From the NCBI GenBank assembly GCA_963920765.1, contig OY987244.1:23168358-23232357 (forward strand): a stretch of DNA of 64,000 bases. The letters run 5' to 3'. The DNA is from Ulota crispa. Lineage: Eukaryota > Streptophyta > Bryopsida > Orthotrichales > Orthotrichaceae. Below are positions 1 through 11,615 of the stretch, piece by piece. The number at the start of each line of letters is the position of its first letter. Within the stretch, counting starts at the first letter, position 1. Position numbers and translations under genes: made by a program. The notes beneath the pieces were generated by a model, which did not search any database, was not told the DNA's origin, and saw only the letters and a list, made by a program, of their open reading frames with translations.

Positions 1-1216
1 TCACATTAAATATCATCGTGCATAATAAGTCACCATACCACGTCTTGGCAGCATAATAAATATGCACAAAGAAGTTGCATAGTTCACCAGCCAGGAATGA
101 AATGCATGATATCATACAATTGATTCAGACTTAATTATATCACATTTTTTTCATACTTCAGTTCAAACTTGGAGAGGAGAAATAAGAAGATGATTTGCAA
201 CCAATGCTAATCAAAGCTTTGATTTTTTTGCTACAGACCAATGTTGAAAAGAATTTTGACTATTGGATCCAATCAAAAAGCTTACCTGAAATTCTGCCAC
301 AGTGCGCAATATATGGGAGCAAACTTACGGGCCCACCCTCAGCCAATACCATCCCTCTTTGATGAGTAAGGGTGGATCTCAAGGCGGGAGCTGCTCCCTA
401 GAAACAAAAAGTGGCACTACACAGCCTATTTGGAGTGCTTCGTTTGGAGGGGAAGAGTGGAGAAGCTCTAAGTTACGTTGACGTCCCAATGTCCAATCCC
501 AAACATTTTTGCCAATAGGAAAAAAAGCTTAGCAAACATTTGATTTTGGAAGCTTATCACTATAAGATTGTTTTTGAGAAATTTGAGTTTATTTATAGAT
601 TAATACACCTAATATGGTTTGGAATCACGGAAGGAGATAAATTGACCAATTCTAAATAGGGACATATTTTTTTCCTTTTACTCTTGTTTGTAAGTGAAAA
701 AGCACTTGCAACCATGCCTTAGTGGTTTTGGCCTTAGCACACCAATGAACTAGTCACAAATTAAAACTTGGGCTTGACGTGATGCTTACCATCATACCAC
801 ATCCAACTATAGTGAGGTCAAATGACCTCATTCTCACATGAAAATCCAAAGATTTCTTGAAAAGTAACCATGTTGGTTTTTGATACAATTTACCTTCTAA
901 TGGAATTATCAAGAATGAAATTTGCCATATAGGTTCATGAGACTTAGATAGTTAAACCTTTCCCTATAAACAATTCATTTGCAAGTTTTTGAAACCAAAG
1001 TTAACCTTTGTAATAAACAAAATAGAGCATCTCCACCCCCAACACCACAAGTATGAAATATACAAGACCAAGCCCTCTTTTCCTAGCTTGGTATATTGCG
1101 CATACATGTTTCTGGAGTCAAGGTGAAAGATCTTAGTTTTTTTATAAACAAGGGTGAAAGTTAAAATCTGCCCCTAATTTTGGCGTTGTCTAGTTGCATC
1201 CTCTGTGATTATAGAC
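1..1216. other. Intergenic AT-rich DNA, no gene seen
   Basis: No convincing reading frame, RNA gene or complete repeat was found. The stretch ends where the first TAAGGTAG-type element starts. Confidence 0.5.
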
Positions 1217-1618
1217 TAAGGTAGTATGCTCTAATATTGTCCTTGTAAGAGTTGGTCTGATTTTACATGGGCTTTTCAAGACATAAAGATTTTATGTCTA
1301 ATTTCCAGATAAAGAGAAATAGATGTCAAATGTAACACAATTTTTTTCATATTTTTTTAAGCATTATTGAATTGTTCATGAATTTTCATAGTTTCTGTAG
1401 TAGACACCTATTTGTGACTCTAGGTCTCCCATAAATTGTTCCCTTGCAACTTACAAAGAGATGAGGTGAAACTAAGGAGTATGATTGACTCTTGCAATAC
1501 AATACACATTTTCCTTTTTGATTTAAAGAGATCCATTCAAGTACCACTACATTACCATTCTTGACACCTTATGGGACGCTTTACTTGACAAGGGTTGCAA
1601 TTCAAGCATACTACTTTA
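1217..1618. mobile_element. MITE, TAAGGTAGTATGCT subfamily, copy 1
   Basis: Starts TAAGGTAGTATGCTCTAATA and ends in the inverted form AGCATACTACTTTA. A second copy in the same orientation lies at 4754-5167 in intron 2 of the mpaB-like gene; the two align by eye along their length, with many substitutions. No coding capacity. It belongs to the wider TAAGGTAG group in this window. Boundaries are read from the inverted termini; no target-site duplication was established. Confidence 0.7.
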
Positions 1619-1813
1619 CATGATCCCTAAATCCAAATGTGAATTCAAAATTCCCAAATTCAATCTTCCAATGATAAAACTTTAACTCTTAGGATATGTT
1701 CACACTTGGTCATAAGAAGGTAGTAGCAAAGGAAAATTAGATGCATTTGGACACACTTTTAGATTGCATTCATATTGCTAATACCCTTCTTAATATCAAG
1801 GGTAAACATACCC

Positions 1814-2280
1814 TTAAGGCCCATTTGCACTTGGTATTAGTATTCTTCAAACAACGGTTCTCCAAACCTGCACATTCACACATAGTGCATTATTAGGGTC
1901 CAAGCCTAGCTGGCTTGGCTTTGGGCAGGTTCGTAACAGTAGCTCTTACAAAAAGAAGGAGCTAAATTCCCATTAGTTGCGGGATTGTTTGCTAGATACT
2001 TGTAGGGGCATTCTTCTTTTGAAACTTAGATTTGAAGGAATTGCGGTTTCCAAAAGGCATTATTTGCTAGTGGCAGCATGAGAGCCCCATTACGTAACAA
2101 CGCTATGTTAAAAATAATTATATAAAGAACGCTTATGTGAACACATACGTACTTAGGACCTTATATAATAATCATCAAATGGGAGATTTACTGAAAAAAA
2201 AAGCCTAATTCCCTGGGTACAGGGACGAGTCTTAAAATTAAAACCGATTCTTTGAAGGGCCAAGTGCGAATGGGCCTTTA
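1814..2280. mobile_element. Short inverted-repeat element, TTAAGGCCCATTTGCAC termini
   Basis: The left end TTAAGGCCCATTTGCACTTGG is mirrored by CCAAGTGCGAATGGGCCTTTA at the right end, giving a 467-bp non-coding unit. No second full copy was recognised. It lies about 350 bp upstream of the first gene. Confidence 0.6.
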
Positions 2281-2635
2281 TACTTTAACTCTTACATTTT
2301 CTGGCGGGAGAAAAATCTGAGCTTTTCCACCCTGGCCTCACAAACGCCGTGTGTGCAGTAAACCGAGCCCCTTATCCCTCGAGGCAGGGTAGTCTAGCAG
2401 TCTAGCTGGGGAGCTTACTATTCAAGGATGCTCCGAGTTTCCAAATATGTTTTGAGTTTTACAGAGGTTCTTGTACTTCGAACCTCTGATCAACGAGTTC
2501 AGATCCCCATCCCCATGAATCTTCCACACTGGCGTCACAAAACTGACCTGAGATGACTTCCTATCGCACTAAGCTTAAGCTTACTCTAGGTGGGTGACGG
2601 TGTTTCTGTCGAGAGGGAGGGTGCTGGTGCTGGCG
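2281..2635 (+). promoter_or_regulatory. Upstream region of the mpaB-like gene
   Basis: Spacer between an inverted-repeat element and the chosen ATG, presumably carrying promoter and leader. No clear TATA box or leader intron could be assigned. The frame of exon 1 is open back to 2579, so an upstream exon spliced into this frame cannot be excluded. Confidence 0.3.
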
Positions 2636-5600
2636 ATGGCGATGGCGGTGGTGATGGAGGGGAGTGGCAGGGAGTGGATGGTGGCGACGGTGGTGGGCGT
2701 GGCCATGTTGTGCAAGCTCACGGCCATGTGGCTGCGAGCGCGGCGAGTCAAGTTCATAGCCTCGTTCTCACCCGTCGACGATGCCCGCGTCGTGCACGAG
2801 CTGACGACCAGCGTGGAGTTCCCGTTCATCGCCAACCTGGCGCTGCAGTTTGCGCTCTTCCGCTCGTATGCCGTGCCCTCCATTTCCAAGCTGCTTGTCA
2901 AGGTATTATTACTCTTATCCCTCGCTTCATCCCTTCTGGGGTACGGTAGTTCCCAAGGTGGGAACTCATTCTCGTGGCTGCTGAGTGTGTTCTTCATTCG
3001 AGTGAACTCGATATTCGTTAATTTGGGAAAAAATCCGATTTTGAGGCTTTTGAATTTTTTATTTTTAAGAGTTTTTAGGTGATTCAGAGTAAATTTTATG
3101 ATGGTTTCTTGAAGACCTTACATCAATGATGACATATCTTGAAGAAATTATCAAGAAATCATTTTGAAATTATCAAGAAATCATTTTAAATCACCAAAAA
3201 TATTCTCACAAATGCAAATCAGTGTCCCAAAACAGACTTTGGGAAAGTGGTTTTTGCAAATTAACAAATATGAAGTCACTGTGACGTGAATCTGTGGTGC
3301 ATGGGATTACTAAGGAAAATTTCAAAAATTATAACAGGAATAGATAAAATCCAAACAAAAGTTTAGTTGGATAATTGGATTATATGTAGTAGAATCTCAA
3401 GTGTGGAGGGCGAGAGGAAGGTGCTGGCAAACGCAGACATGACTGGGTTTCTACTGCATAACTATCAGTCAATTCTTGTCTCCTACCTGTAAACGTCACT
3501 TGAACAAAAAAATTGCATTTTTGGTTGCCCTTACTCTTGTGAATGTAACAACAACAATTGCAAAGTGGTGTCAAGCTGCGTAAAGTCACTCTTGTAATCA
3601 GAAAGGACAATATTTTCTTCAAGAAACTTTTAGCTAAGAACCTCACTCATGGGCAATCCGCGCATGGACAATCTCATGTTTGTATCATCAGTTACTTGGA
3701 CTCTATCCTAGTTCCTAATGGCTTAAATGTGGGAATGCCTTTTTGTGAGGCTCTTACCTTACACTTATTTTTTTCTTTACGCTCCTTATTCTACCTAATT
3801 TTGCAATAATGCATCTAAGTTGGAGTTGGTGGAGTGCATTACACGAGCATGGAATGCACTGCTGCCACTACAATGAGGTTCCTAATTATAAGGAATCAAT
3901 ACTTACAGTTTTTTTTTATTTGCTAGTTATTATGAGAGACATAACCTCTCTGGCAAAATCTACATTGAGACCTTGGAGATCTATATGCTAATTACCCACG
4001 ATAAGAGAAGGCCATGAAATCTTGACCTTAAAATTTGTCTGTTACACTGAATATTGCGTTTAGCGTTTAGGTTGCTTTCCACTAGTTTATTGACAATTTA
4101 CATTATACAAATATTTACCAATAATACGGCAATTAACAACTTTTAAAAGGCCTAACATCAACAACGACTAGCGCCATTTAAACCATAAACCATGTGAATG
4201 TAAAGTTGTATGTACCTCCAGGTGGCCAAGTCATGAGATAATTTTCCAAGGTGAGGCAACCTAATTGTCAACGTAATCTAAATGCAATATTTAGTGTAGG
4301 CTTCAGCTGATGCAATATTTCGTGTAGGCTTTCAGCTGCTCAGCTTCACTCAACGTCATGCCTATATTAGGTCCATGAATATGCATGATGATGGGCAACC
4401 CACCTCAGATTATGAAATTCTGACGGTTTGGCTGTTGTGCATAATTTTGCTGAAGACGGGGAACTTCGCTGCGAATGCGGCAAAGCGAGCAGACGACACG
4501 GAGATATTGTTGAGGGAAGGCACGAGTCACCACGTGGACTCTGATCGGGGAGCTGCTGCCATTCGGCGATTGAATTACATTCACGGGCAGTTCCCAGGCA
4601 TCAAAAACGAGGATTTTCTGTACGTGCTGTCGTTGTTTATCCTGGAGCCAGTGCGATGGATTTCTCAGTGAGTGCCATTCATTGCAGCCTTTTCCGTGCT
4701 TGACAGATTGCTTTCCAACAGTTAGAAAATCACGACGCAGACTGAAATTGACATAAGGTATTATGCTCTAATACCATCACTCAGGGCTGGTTGGCCTTTT
4801 CATGGACTTTCTAAGCCAAGAAGAGTTTTATTTAATTTTTAGACAAAGAGAAAATAGATGCCAAACATAACCCAATTTTTTTCATATTTTTTAAAGCATT
4901 ATTGAATTGTTAATGAATCTTCAAAGTTTTCTGTATTAGACATCTATTTGTGACTTTAGGTCTTCCATAAATTATTCCTTTACAACTTGTAAAGAGATTA
5001 AGAGAAATCAAGGAGTATGATTAGATCTTACAATAAAATACACCTTTTTTTCTATGGCTTAAAGATGTCCATTCAAGTACCACTTCATACCCATTCTTGA
5101 ACTACCTATGGCACGCTTTGCACACTTTACAAGAAAAGGTTGCTATCAATCATAGCATACTACCTTAATAGGTTTCAAATTGCCTGAAAGCATTCTTATT
5201 TTTGGAGCCTTGAGCAGATACGGATATAGGCACATGACAACCTCGGAATGCATAGCAAATTACATTGTCTGGCGAGACTATGGCATTCGAATGGGCATCA
5301 AGGACATTCCTGAAGGTGCCGAGGTGCGTTTTCTCTTGACACAACAATCAGCGTGGTTCCTAATTGCAATACCCAAATTTGAAAAACTAAGAGCATCATC
5401 AATCCAAGACGGGGATGGGGCTGTAACTGCATTTGTATTGGTGGAGCCAATTGTGTGGGAGAATGAGGAATTTTTAGAGCTCCAACACAACCATTGCAAT
5501 TTATAAACAAGAAATGGCCCCATCAAAATGACCTCAAAATTTGCTTGTTTCCCAATGCCCTTGCTCATTTTTGAGTGTCCTAAGTCTTTCACTGTGTTTG

Positions 5601-6676
5601 CTGCTGGAATGACACTAGAATGACACATTACTTGTAATAGTTTGCAATTTTTGGGCAACAACTTGCCAATACTTGCAAATGTCTTGTTCTCCCGTGCATT
5701 TGCTACTTGTAGAGTTGCATCAGTATTGGGAGGATCCGTTTGGTGAAAGGGACTACAAACGTAGGGGGCAGGGAGCAACACATGAGCCAGTTTGCAGTCC
5801 CATTCTAGTCCCATTTCTGGTGTAGTGTACAATAGAATTACTCTAAACTGATATGCTTGGGACCCCAAGAAATAAATTAGTTTAAGTAAGTTATTAGCTA
5901 ATTAATTTGAGGTTAGTGCCAAGATACCATCAAGAAGTATTACTATTATTAAATTAATTGCTTTGGTTTATGATTGACATATGATTTGACATTGAGATTT
6001 GTGTTATACATTAGTTTACAAAGCATATTAGCTTACAAAATATTAGCTTACACGATATTAGCTTACACGAGTTCTACTATATTGGTCGATGATGCTCTAT
6101 CCTGAAACCCTAAGTTGAAACCCTAATATTTTCCTTCGTCCCATGGTGCAGGAGCTTGAGAAGTGGCAGCTCAAGTACGAAGCGGAGCAGATGGTCTACT
6201 CACACACGAACCGTGCGGTCGCCGACGTAACAGTAGCGCTCTTACTGAAGCCCCTTCCGAAATGTACATGGCCGATGATCCGGCCCGTAATTATTGCCAT
6301 GCTCGATGACAGGCTGCGAGTGGCATTCGGCTTTCCCAAGCAACCGCCATGGCTGGGATTTCTGGCGAAAGCGGTCCTGAAATTCTTCAACGGTACGTTC
6401 GTCGCGTTGTTACTCCCGCCGCGGCCACTGCCGTGGGCTGTCACCCGGATTTCTATTGACGTGACAGAAGACGGAGCCACGTTCGATGTGAACAAACCTC
6501 GGAAGCTTGCTTTCGATCGCTATGGCTGCAGCTGTTATCCGGATGGGTACAAGATCTCCGAACTAGGGCCTGGCAAACCGGGTGCGTTGGGGAAGGTTTT
6601 CCCCGGGGAGCTTCTGTGTCCGATTTCGGAGCGGTACTTCCAGACGCCGTGGCCTCCGAGCTCTCATGGTCGCTGA
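2636..6676 (+). CDS. mpaB/rubber-oxygenase-like (DUF2236) protein, four exons
   Basis: Exons 2636-2902, 4456-4667, 5218-5323 and 6152-6676 join in phase with GT/AG borders to give 369 residues. Seen: a hydrophobic N-terminal segment (about residues 10-25); then a block of family-like motifs: TGNF (90-93), KRADDT (99-104), RLNYIH (127-132), EDFLYVLSLF (141-150), EPVRWI (153-158), YGYRHMTTSE (161-170), WRDYGIRMGI (178-187) and DIP (189-191). These match the pattern I know for the ER-bound oxygenase mpaB / latex-clearing-protein catalytic domain. In fungi mpaB cleaves a farnesyl side chain; rubber oxygenases cleave polyisoprene using a haem. The substrate of the plant protein is unknown and I cannot assign haem ligands here. 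Start: first ATG (2636) in a frame open from 2579; two more in-frame Mets follow (residues 3 and 7). Intron 2 contains a MITE ending 50 bp before exon 3. Family call fairly sure; function inferred. Confidence 0.8.
2903..4455 (+). other. Intron 1 of the mpaB-like gene
   Basis: 1,553 bp between donor GTATTA and acceptor GAAG. AT-rich, without a recognisable gene or complete repeat. The sequence AGGCTT(T)CAGCTG with GCAATATTT(A/C)GTGT is present twice at about 4283-4340, a small local duplication. Confidence 0.7.
4754..5167. mobile_element. MITE, TAAGGTAGTATGCT subfamily, copy 2, in intron 2
   Basis: Terminal repeats TAAGGTATTATGCTCTAATA and AGCATACTACCTTA. Direct-repeat partner of 1217-1618. 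It fills most of intron 2 (4668-5217), ending 50 bp upstream of the exon 3 acceptor, so branch-point and polypyrimidine sequence for that acceptor lie in or next to the element. Confidence 0.75.
6026..6070. repeat. Three tandem copies of a 15-bp unit in intron 3
   Basis: TATTAGCTTACAAAA followed by two copies of TATTAGCTTACACGA, 82 bp before the exon 4 acceptor of the mpaB-like gene (intron 3 is 5324-6151). A weaker related stretch (TTAGTTTACAAAG) precedes it. Confidence 0.8.
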
Positions 6677-7003
6677 TACCCGGGGCCACGAACAGCCGGT
6701 TTGAAACGGATAAAGAAGTATCTTGTATTTTTTGGTGGAAAATTGGGAGACAATCACTTTTTCAAGGTTTCATCCACTTTTCTCCTAAAGATAACTTCTC
6801 TACCATTCTAGGACAGGAGATTTGAGATGCCGGTTTGTGAATTTTCAAGAATGTTAGTTTTTGAGCAAGTCAAAAAATGGGCTTGGAAAGCCAAAGAATC
6901 TGCTTTTCTTCCACACAGTAGTAACCGGCCGCCACTTGTTTTTTACAAAACGCCGTTTCAAACTGCTGGTTTGGTTTGGTGTGGCCTGGCCTTGAGCAGC
7001 TGG

Positions 7004-7423
7004 TAAGGTAGAAGCACCCAAATGTGACACTTACCTTAGATGTGGTAATTTGGAGGGTCTTTTGAGAATGTAATGGCATGTGCTTGTTAGGAAATGGGTA
7101 CAGATTCAAGCAAAATTGTTTTTGAAATTTTTTGAGATTGCATGAATAAATTATGAATTATTGTAGGTCACTCCCTAGATTGACCTATTGTGAACCACTA
7201 GACCCCTAAAAAAGCGACAACAACAAGACCATATCATGATAACAAAAAGAGCATGTCACACCCAATCAAAAACTACCACTTACACAATTTTTATTCCCTT
7301 ATGTCAACGTACGTGTCTGATTTGAGTGTATTTATGTCTTGTTTGGGTACAAGAATATCTACTTTAGGTTTAATTTTAGATGTTACAGAACGGCTGGTGT
7401 TGCAATTGGGTGCTCCTACCTTA
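7004..7423. mobile_element. MITE, TAAGGTAGAAGCACCC subfamily, copy 1
   Basis: TAAGGTAGAAGCACCCAAATG at the left and CAATTGGGTGCTCCTACCTTA at the right; 420 bp, non-coding. An inverted copy lies at 21337-21770 in the GT92 gene. It starts about 330 bp after the mpaB-like stop codon. The flank 6677-7003 holds only presumed 3' UTR and spacer. Confidence 0.75.
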
Positions 7424-7696
7424 ATCTGAAAGTTGCGGGACGGAGCTTGCGAGAGCTTTACATGCCCAAAGGGCTTGCAAGAGCCGCCGCTTTCACGTCA
7501 CTCGAACTGGGCCAGTGGTGAAGATCATATATTTTTCCACAACTAAGTTAGGCTACAAAATTTGAGATCCATAACAAAGATGCAGTAGCCTTCTGGAAAA
7601 ATAAGATTTCAAGTAGAAGTTGGGAAACGGGGAAGTGATTATGCTCTACATAACCGGTTGCCCCGCATAATGGTGACACGGTCGTTGGGCCACGGT

Positions 7697-7757
7697 GAGA
7701 CGGTTATGGGACCATGGTGAGCCGGTTATGGGACCATGGTGAGCCGGTTATGGGACC
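7697..7757. repeat. 22-bp tandem repeat, 2.8 copies
   Basis: Units GAGACGGTTATGGGACCATG+GT, GAGCCGGTTATGGGACCATG+GT and a third broken at GGGACCC. A degenerate copy (GACACGGTCGTTGGGCCACG) precedes at about 7672. The stretch is GC-rich compared with its surroundings. Confidence 0.8.
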
Positions 7758-8353
7758 CTCTCTGGTAACTAGATTGAGTAGATCGAGACCATCCAACCTT
7801 GAGGCCAAACCTTGGAGATCTACAACTGTCCGTCCATCTGGAGTCTATTATTGTAAGTAGTCAACTCAATCTCTACCCTAGAATGACGCAATATTAGGTT
7901 TTCTTGCGACATCCCTCCTTGTTCATATTATTTTTCTCTACAGATCCTATTCTAGTGAGCTCCTCATCTCAAGCAATTGCCAACTGTCTGTAGACTAGAA
8001 GGCTTTGTTGAGATCATCACCTCCAAAGTATAATGTTACCCATCGTAATATTCATTACGCTAAAGCTGCCTTAATTTGAATTGAAGCGAACTTGAATTTT
8101 ATGATAATACTATGCTTGCTATGATGCCCTATGAGGAACTGAACAAAAGACCCTTTGATTCAAGAGTACAATTTAACAATTTTTCCATAACATTATGACT
8201 TGACTTCCTTTCCAGCTCTTGACATGATCAGTTCCAAGTTTTTTCTCTTAATAGAGACCTTGTGTTTGTGTTTGTGTTTTTATGCACATACATATACATA
8301 TGAGAGTAAAAAAGATATGGTGTTGTATTTGGTAGCTACACTGTTTCTAACTG
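7758..8353. other. Intergenic DNA, nothing recognised
   Basis: AT-rich spacer between the 22-bp repeat and the nested element. It has a short run of (TTTGTG) near 8265 and no supported gene. Confidence 0.4.
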
Positions 8354-8873
8354 AACCCTTGAAAGACCACACACATTTTCACAAAATTCACTAAAAATTG
8401 GGGCAGTAAACTTGGATGTGTAGTTGAATCAAATATGGACTCAATTTTAATAATCCAACTGTACAAATGCAAAAGACATTTTGTTTGTTGTAATGTATAA
8501 AAAATTCAACTAGATTTACCATTTGAGGTGAAAAACTATAATGATTGAGTGAGTTGTAAGTGGAAAAGCTCTAGTTTTCATGCTTGTGAGGTATTGGATC
8601 TCACTGCTTCCTGAGAGCTTCACTTGAGAAAAGCCTTATATTTCTAGAACGCAAGGTTTCTCACCTTTCCAATGAGACTAGTTTCACACAAAATGGATAA
8701 AAATATCAATCACACAAGGTGTAGCTAAGCAAACAAAAAGGGTAAAAAATCTCACTTTATTTGCTACCCAAGAATAGTTTTACAAGAAATTTGATAAATG
8801 CTATGGAAAATCCAATTGGTGAAAACAAACATAAACGACCTTAAATGTAGGATGACAAATCTTTAAGATGAAA

Positions 8874-9326
8874 CATTAGAGGAAAAATGAGCTCAAGAGA
8901 AGGACCTCAAGGGAGGTTGCTAGAGGGGTCAAAAGCATTTAAATGTACTATCTTTTTTCAAATAAAAAGAGACTAATGCCCTATACCCGCTTGCAACTCA
9001 TGATGTAGTACTTCAGGAGTATAATTTCTTTATACAATATTTTACTCTCTTTGTTTGATGAGTGTCCTTGTTTGACTAGGAATTCTAATTGTAGTTTATT
9101 TATGTGCCTCACTAGAGGTCCTTGCATTAGTGATTGTCATGTTATAATATTGCTTTGCATCATCAAATCCTATTGTCAATTTGTCAGGTAGCATGGTACA
9201 TTTGAATACTTCACACAAGGTAAGGACCCTTGTGTAGGTACCTTACCTGTGCTTCTCCTACCTCAATAAATAAGGTGGTGTGTCAAGGTTGAGAGGCCTT
9301 CTCTTGAGCTCATCTTTCCTCTAATG
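8874..9326. mobile_element. Nested element, CATTAGAGGAAA termini
   Basis: Starts CATTAGAGGAAAAATGAGCT and ends with the inverted AGCTCATCTTTCCTCTAATG; inverted similarity extends through CTCAAGAGAAGG(A)CCTC. 453 bp, non-coding. It interrupts the 8354-10449 element just before the segment matching CTTCAAATACTACAATTATA in other copies. Confidence 0.7.
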
Positions 9327-9397
9327 TGATAGCACCATTTCAATAGATCTTCAAATACTACAATATACAACTACTATATAGAAATACAATACATGCG

Positions 9398-10134
9398 GGT
9401 GATTCCAAGAAACACTTGTACTATTTTTTGTCCCCTTCACCTCCGGCGGGTGGTTTTTGGCTCCTATCTTTTGTGTCAAAGTCATTTTGACTTGGAATTT
9501 CAAAGTAGTGCTCACTTCAAAGTTATAGATGTACAATGATTTTTTTGGTTTTTTTATAATTACTTTAATATTTTTAAACAGCCCATGAATAGGTGTCTAC
9601 TTTGGATGTTTTGGGGGGTTTTAGTACTATTTTGGGTCCAAAAAAGCAAATCTCATGCCACAAATCAAGGAAGTTGTTCATCATAGGACATTACATGGAT
9701 GTGTAGAAGGGTTCTAGGAAAATGTGAATTCTCTGCCTTCCACATGCTCTCAAAGTGGGCATCCATTCTCTTTGCATTGGTGAAATAAATAAAAAATCCT
9801 CCAAAAACCACTTGCATCAGGTGAAGCTACTCAAAGAGATAAAAAATGGTCATCTTTTGTATTTTTTTTTGAATTTTTTTACTATTTTCTAAACAGCAAA
9901 AAGGAAATTGTCTTTTTGTTGGTAGTTTTTGTCCCTATATTTTTGTGCATAACTTTTAGAATAAGTTTTTTCTAGGTCTAAACTTTCATGAATATCCTAT
10001 TTTAAGTGCTTTACAAATTTTTCGTTTTTTATTTTTTATTTTTTAAAATTATTTCAAAAGCTCATAGTACTACCTAGTACTACCAGTTTTAAAGGTGTTT
10101 GAGACAAAATCATGAAGTGTTTCTTGCAACTACC
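9398..10134. mobile_element. Nested element flanked by CATGCG duplication
   Basis: A 737-bp insert lies between CATGCG at 9392-9397 and CATGCG at 10135-10140. The ends are imperfectly inverted: GGTGATTCCAAGAAACACTTG versus GTGTTTCTTGCAACTACC. The flanks become contiguous with uninterrupted family members (segment equivalent to CAAGCGTATTTCTTAAGCAA) when it is removed. The true duplication may be 6-9 bp. No transposase frame. Confidence 0.7.
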
Positions 10135-10449
10135 CATGCGCATTCTTTAAGCAATTTGAAATATTTTAGGATTGCACAATTGAAATTTGGTATTCTTCTT
10201 AGATATTGGGTGTAATGTGTTGTTGCTTTGATCTATCTTTGATCAAATATGAATATGAATTTTGAGGTCATATTGTATAAACACCATTATTTCTCAACTC
10301 ACAAACCTGATTCCATAGTTGGATACAAAATTCTTGTGATCACAAGCGTTCTAGAAGACCAATTTCCAAATTGTTAAGCAATTTTACTATATAAGCCAAA
10401 AACCACTCTCATGAACCAAAATGTGGTTTGGTGGTCTCTAAAGGATTAA

Positions 10450-11244
10450 ACTATGTTGGGCTCTTAAATTCTAATAACACAATCAAAGAAAAGCAACTTC
10501 AAAATGGTGCTTGCAACATTGCATAAACCATGTCCTTGGAAGTATGCCAAAGCCAATCCCGCAAGGTTAGTATGACATTAGATGACTAGCCATTGATCTG
10601 GGAAAAAAACTGATTGTGGGACTTTTGAATTTTATGCCCTTGAATGGGTATTTAGTAAATACTCTTTTGAGGAGGTTACTTATGAACTTTGATTAAATGT
10701 AACAACTGATGACTTCGTACGACTTACATTAGACATTTTATAAGATTACAAATGACTTGCCATATACAATTTAGACCTCATAAATGGCCCCCAAAAATGC
10801 ACAAAACAAGTCATTTGATGACACCATACCAATGCATCACGCAATAGTGCTATGGCGTCAGCTTCATGTACTTGGCAACAGCAAATTACGTGAGCAAGTT
10901 GGCGTCACGTCGGTCATGTTTTTGCGTTGCGAAGGTCCATGTTGGAGAATACGGACAAGTTACCATGATTTGCATGGAGTACGTGACACTGATATTTCTC
11001 TTGACAACCAACCATTTCTCTCTCTCTCAAGATCAGATTAGTGACTGCATTGTCACAACTTGGGATTAGAATACGGGGATTATTGCTTCGTGAGATAACA
11101 GGGTTCGTTCGTTGTCCATGGGCAGCAATGGCAGATTGAATGTGAAGCCGTGAAGGTTCAAGAGAAAAGCAGTGTGCATCCTGCCTTTTCTGATCACATT
11201 TCTTCTGCAAAGTGTCCATGACCAGTCTCCACGGCCAGCAGCGT
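10450..11244. other. Intergenic DNA with a less AT-rich stretch at 10780-11250
   Basis: No gene could be supported. A + strand frame at 10866-11069 has a coding-like composition with hydrophobic runs, but I recognise no family, start context or splice partners. It could be a decayed exon or chance. Confidence 0.3.
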
Positions 11245-11480
11245 TTAAATTTCGGGCAAATTTTGGCCAAAATCTTGCTTGAATTTGTGACTGGCTAGCA
11301 TAATTCTAGAAAATTTGGGCGAGGAAATGGATGAATTTGCCAGGTCCCTCCCCAAGAAAACATTAGGTTTGCCAACATTTGGATGGAAGTTACTAATATT
11401 TGTATATTTTATGGATGAAGGTGCACACGTCAATGATTCTATCCATTTCTATCCAAATTTTCTTGCATTGTTGAGTGTCA
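11245..11480 (-). repeat. TTCATCCA dispersed repeat, copy 1 (reverse)
   Basis: Reverse-orientation relative of 49545-49745, 55635-55845 and 62340-62540. Shared elements: TTGGATAGAA / TTCATCCA blocks, a CCAACTTT...TTGG segment and a stretch resembling GGTAAG(A/T)TT(A/T)GGCAAA. Non-coding; ends are fuzzy. Confidence 0.45.
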
Positions 11481-11615
11481 ATTTTGGGACTAGCAAATAA
11501 AATTAAAGGCTGCCACCCTGTGCCTTTGCTTGCCAAAGAATCACAATGGTGTTGAGCTTGTGTTGTTGTAGAGTGATTGTCTTTGCTTTTGGATCTAGAG
11601 ATTAGTTGAAAGTTA

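Larger units (their letters stand above)
8354..10449 (-). mobile_element. TTAA-class element interrupted by two nested insertions
   Basis: Reverse-orientation copy of the roughly 0.92-kb family seen at 20417-21325, 29100-30042 and 46714-47628. Its left end AACCCTTGAAAGACCACAC corresponds to the other copies' right end, and its right end GGTGGTCTCTAAAGGATTAA to their left. It is about 2.1 kb because two other elements sit inside it (8874-9326 and 9398-10134). Removing them restores about 0.9 kb colinear with the uninterrupted copies. Confidence 0.75.

Noticed and set aside
2594-2635. GTG start for the mpaB-like gene
   Set aside because: A plant nuclear gene should start at ATG; the first ATG in frame is 2636.
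2581-2997. Antisense frame over exon 1 of the mpaB-like gene
   Set aside because: The + strand frame joins in phase to three further exons with family motifs; the antisense has none.
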